Below, one piece after another: positions 62,427-64,000 of a stretch of DNA of 64,000 bases; within the stretch, counting starts at the first letter, position 1, and every line of letters begins with the position of its first letter. This stretch comes from Teichococcus vastitatis (GTDB taxonomy: Bacteria; Pseudomonadota; Alphaproteobacteria; Acetobacterales; Acetobacteraceae): the NCBI RefSeq assembly GCF_003604215.1, contig NZ_QXGS01000006.1, positions 1 through 64,000 of the forward strand, given 5' to 3'. The notes beneath the pieces were generated by a model. That model saw only the letters and a program-made list of their open reading frames with translations. It was not told the origin of the DNA and searched no databases. The position numbers and the translations under genes are program-made.

Positions 62427-63325
62427 CGCTGCTTCGGGTCCAGCACGTCGCGCAGCCCGTCGCCCAGCAGGTTGAAGGCGAGGGAGGCGGTGAAGATGGC
62501 GATGCCCGGGATCACCGGCACCCACCACTGCTCCAGGATGAAGCGCCGCGCCGTCGCGATCATGGTGCCCCATTCCGGGATCGGCGGCTGCGCGCCGAGG
62601 CCGAGGAAGCCGAGGCCGGCCGCGGTCAGGATGATCGAGGACATGTCCAGCGTGACGCGCACGGTGAGGGAGGGCATGCACATCGGCGTCACGTGCTTCC
62701 AGATGACGCGCCAGTGGGAGGCGCCGGTCATCCGCACGGCGGCGATGTAGTCGGTGTTGCGGATGGTCAGCGTCTCGGCCCGCGCCAGCCGCGCATAGGG
62801 CGGCCAGGCGGTGAGCGCGATGGCGACCACGGCGCTTTCCACGCCGGGCTTCATGGCGGCCACGAAGGCCAGCGCCAGGATCAGCCGGGGAAAGGCCAGG
62901 AACACGTCGGTGACGCGCATCAGCACCTTGTCGAGCAGGCCGCCGGCATAGCCCGCGACGCAGCCGACCACGAGGCCGAGCGGCGCCACCAGGATCACCA
63001 CCGCCACCACCATGCCGAGGGTGACGCGGCCGCCATACAGCAGGCGGGACCAGGAATCGCGCCCCAGCTCGTCGGTGCCGAACCAGTGGGCGGCGGAGGG
63101 CGGCTGCAGGCGGTTGGCCAGCTGCTGGGCGCCGGGATCATGCGTCGCCAGCAGCGGCGCGAAGATCGCCAGCAGCAGCATGGCGACCACGATCAACAGC
63201 CCGGCGACCGCCAGCCAGTTGCGGCGGAAGGCCAGCCAGAGCTGGTAGCGCCGGCCCCAGCGCGCCTGGGCGCGGGAGGCGGGCGTGTCGGAAAGCAGCC
63301 ATTCGCGGCGCGTTGTTGCGGACAT
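62423..63325 (-). CDS. Dipeptide-type ABC transporter permease (DppC-like)
   Basis: A 300-residue inner-membrane permease with about six membrane segments. The extracellular APLLATHDPGAQQLANRLQP loop and HWFGTDELGRDSWSRLLYG are DppC hallmarks. The EAA loop reads TDYIAAVRMTGASHWRVIWK. It heads into the ATPase gene by a 4-nt overlap and follows the DppB gene by 14 nt. It forms the heterodimeric pore with DppB. Confidence 0.93.
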   Translation of the reverse strand: MSATTRREWLLSDTPASRAQARWGRRYQLWLAFRRNWLAVAGLLIVVAMLLLAIFAPLLATHDPGAQQLANRLQPPSAAHWFGTDELGRDSWSRLLYGGRVTLGMVVAVVILVAPLGLVVGCVAGYAGGLLDKVLMRVTDVFLAFPRLILALAFVAAMKPGVESAVVAIALTAWPPYARLARAETLTIRNTDYIAAVRMTGASHWRVIWKHVTPMCMPSLTVRVTLDMSSIILTAAGLGFLGLGAQPPIPEWGTMIATARRFILEQWWVPVIPGIAIFTASLAFNLLGDGLRDVLDPKQR

Positions 63326-63339
63326 CTTACCTCACCCCC

Positions 63340-64000
63340 TCACTTCACGCGGGGATCGAGCAGCCGGTACAGCAGGTCCGACAGCAGGTTCAGAACAACG
63401 TAGATCAGCCCGACCACCAGCGTCGCACCCAGCACCGCGTTCATGTCGGCGTTCAGCAGCGACACGGTGAGGTACTGGCCGAGGCCGGGCCAGGAGAAGA
63501 TCGTCTCGGTCAGCACGGCGCCTTCCAGCAGGCCTGCATAGGTCATGGCCAACACGGTCACCAGCGGCACCGCGGTGTTGCGGAAGGCGTGGCCCCAGAC
63601 AATGGTGCCGCGCGACAGGCCCTTGGCCCGCGCGGTGGTGACGTATTCGCTTTTCAGCTCGTTCAGCATGAAGGCGCGCGTCATGCGGGCGATATAGGCT
63701 AGGGAAAACATCGCCAGGACGCCGGCCGGCTGCGCCAGGTGCAGCAGCGCATCCTGGAAGGCGCCCCAGTCGCCGGCCAGCAGCGCGTCCAGCGTCAGGA
63801 TGCCGGTGCGGGTGTCCACCATGCCCTCGTAGAAGATGCTCTGCCGCCCGGGGCCCGGCAGCACGCCCCAATGCGCGTAGAACAGCAGCAGCGAGATCAG
63901 GCCGAGCACGAACACCGGCAGGGAATGCCCGGCGAGGCAGAACAGCCGCACCGCCTGGTCCACCCAGGACCCCTGCCGCGTCGCCGCCAGCACGCCGAGC
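63340..64000 (-). CDS. Dipeptide-type ABC transporter permease (DppB-like), 5' end outside window
   Basis: The last 219 residues or so of a DppB permease. FCLAGHSLPVFVLGLISLLL starts the visible membrane part, ARMTRAFMLNELKSEYVTTA and ARAKGLSRGTIVWGHAFRN form the EAA loop, and EGAVLTETIFSWPGLGQYL and VYVVLNLLSDLLYRLLDPRVK-like ends follow. Apparent Met starts inside are not the true start; the frame runs off the right edge. It would be preceded by a binding-protein gene in the usual order. Confidence 0.92.
   Translation of the reverse strand, partial: LGVLAATRQGSWVDQAVRLFCLAGHSLPVFVLGLISLLLFYAHWGVLPGPGRQSIFYEGMVDTRTGILTLDALLAGDWGAFQDALLHLAQPAGVLAMFSLAYIARMTRAFMLNELKSEYVTTARAKGLSRGTIVWGHAFRNTAVPLVTVLAMTYAGLLEGAVLTETIFSWPGLGQYLTVSLLNADMNAVLGATLVVGLIYVVLNLLSDLLYRLLDPRVK

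Overview
The window is about 70 percent G+C throughout, with tightly packed genes, frequent 4-nt ATGA or GTGA overlaps, several GTG and TTG starts, and no RNA genes, insertion sequences or CRISPR. The gene content (a XoxF-type methanol dehydrogenase cluster, many periplasmic binding proteins including three Bug/TctC-type ones, an Azospirillum-like L-arabonate pathway pair, and an H-NOX protein paired with a GGDEF-EAL enzyme) points to an alphaproteobacterium, most likely an aerobic Acetobacteraceae (Roseomonas-like). This assignment is inference from gene content and protein resemblance, not from a marker gene.

Region 1 (1-12896) is a quinoprotein alcohol-oxidation island. It holds the tail of a zinc alcohol dehydrogenase, a class I cytochrome c, and xoxF-xoxG-xoxJ plus a CxxxCW rhodanese-like protein. 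On the other strand lies a coupled ABC-type block: TTG-started binding protein, beta-propeller, ATPase, permease and a small secreted protein. A DUF3280-like protein, a fused SoxYZ-like carrier and a zinc metallohydrolase follow. Several small secreted proteins of unknown function sit among them. Together these genes should deliver methanol (or another small alcohol) oxidation in the periplasm, electron transfer to cytochrome c, and maturation or relay functions around PQQ and lanthanide.

Region 2 (12966-23644) is one long minus-strand operon: ThDP enzyme, zinc alcohol dehydrogenase, LivK, LivH, fused LivM-LivG, LivF, SDR and GMC oxidoreductase. A divergent GntR/FCD regulator has a perfect palindrome beside its start. 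It reads as uptake plus stepwise oxidation of an unknown hydroxylated compound. Region 3 (23709-31381) has a LysR regulator divergent from an N-carbamoyl-D-amino-acid-hydrolase-like enzyme, a polar amino-acid-type ABC transporter with two binding proteins, a CE4/cyclic-imidase-like deacetylase and a metal-dependent amidohydrolase. It is a candidate route for a cyclic ureide or imide.

Region 4 (31282-45217) is mixed. It includes an H-NOX/GGDEF-EAL pair, an oxaloacetate decarboxylase gene with an apparent 3' frameshift, two divergent GH13 enzymes, an SDR with a C-terminal membrane segment, L-arabonate dehydratase plus 2-keto-3-deoxyarabonate dehydratase, a PQQ-type sugar dehydrogenase lipoprotein, and an ornithine-cyclodeaminase homologue beside a LysR regulator. 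Region 5 (45343-50006) has three Bug-type binding proteins around an L-fuconolactonase-like hydrolase and an L-fucose mutarotase (FucU).

Region 6 (50139-56157) carries a ribbon-helix-helix protein with an 11-bp-phased operator candidate, a PHB-depolymerase-type esterase with a pentapeptide repeat, a peptide-type binding protein, and two P1-family (DmpA) peptidases flanking the remnant of another peptide-binding protein. Region 7 (56251-64000) has a ribose-type sugar ABC transporter and, at the right edge, a dipeptide-type ABC operon ending in a methyltransferase; its first gene runs off the window.
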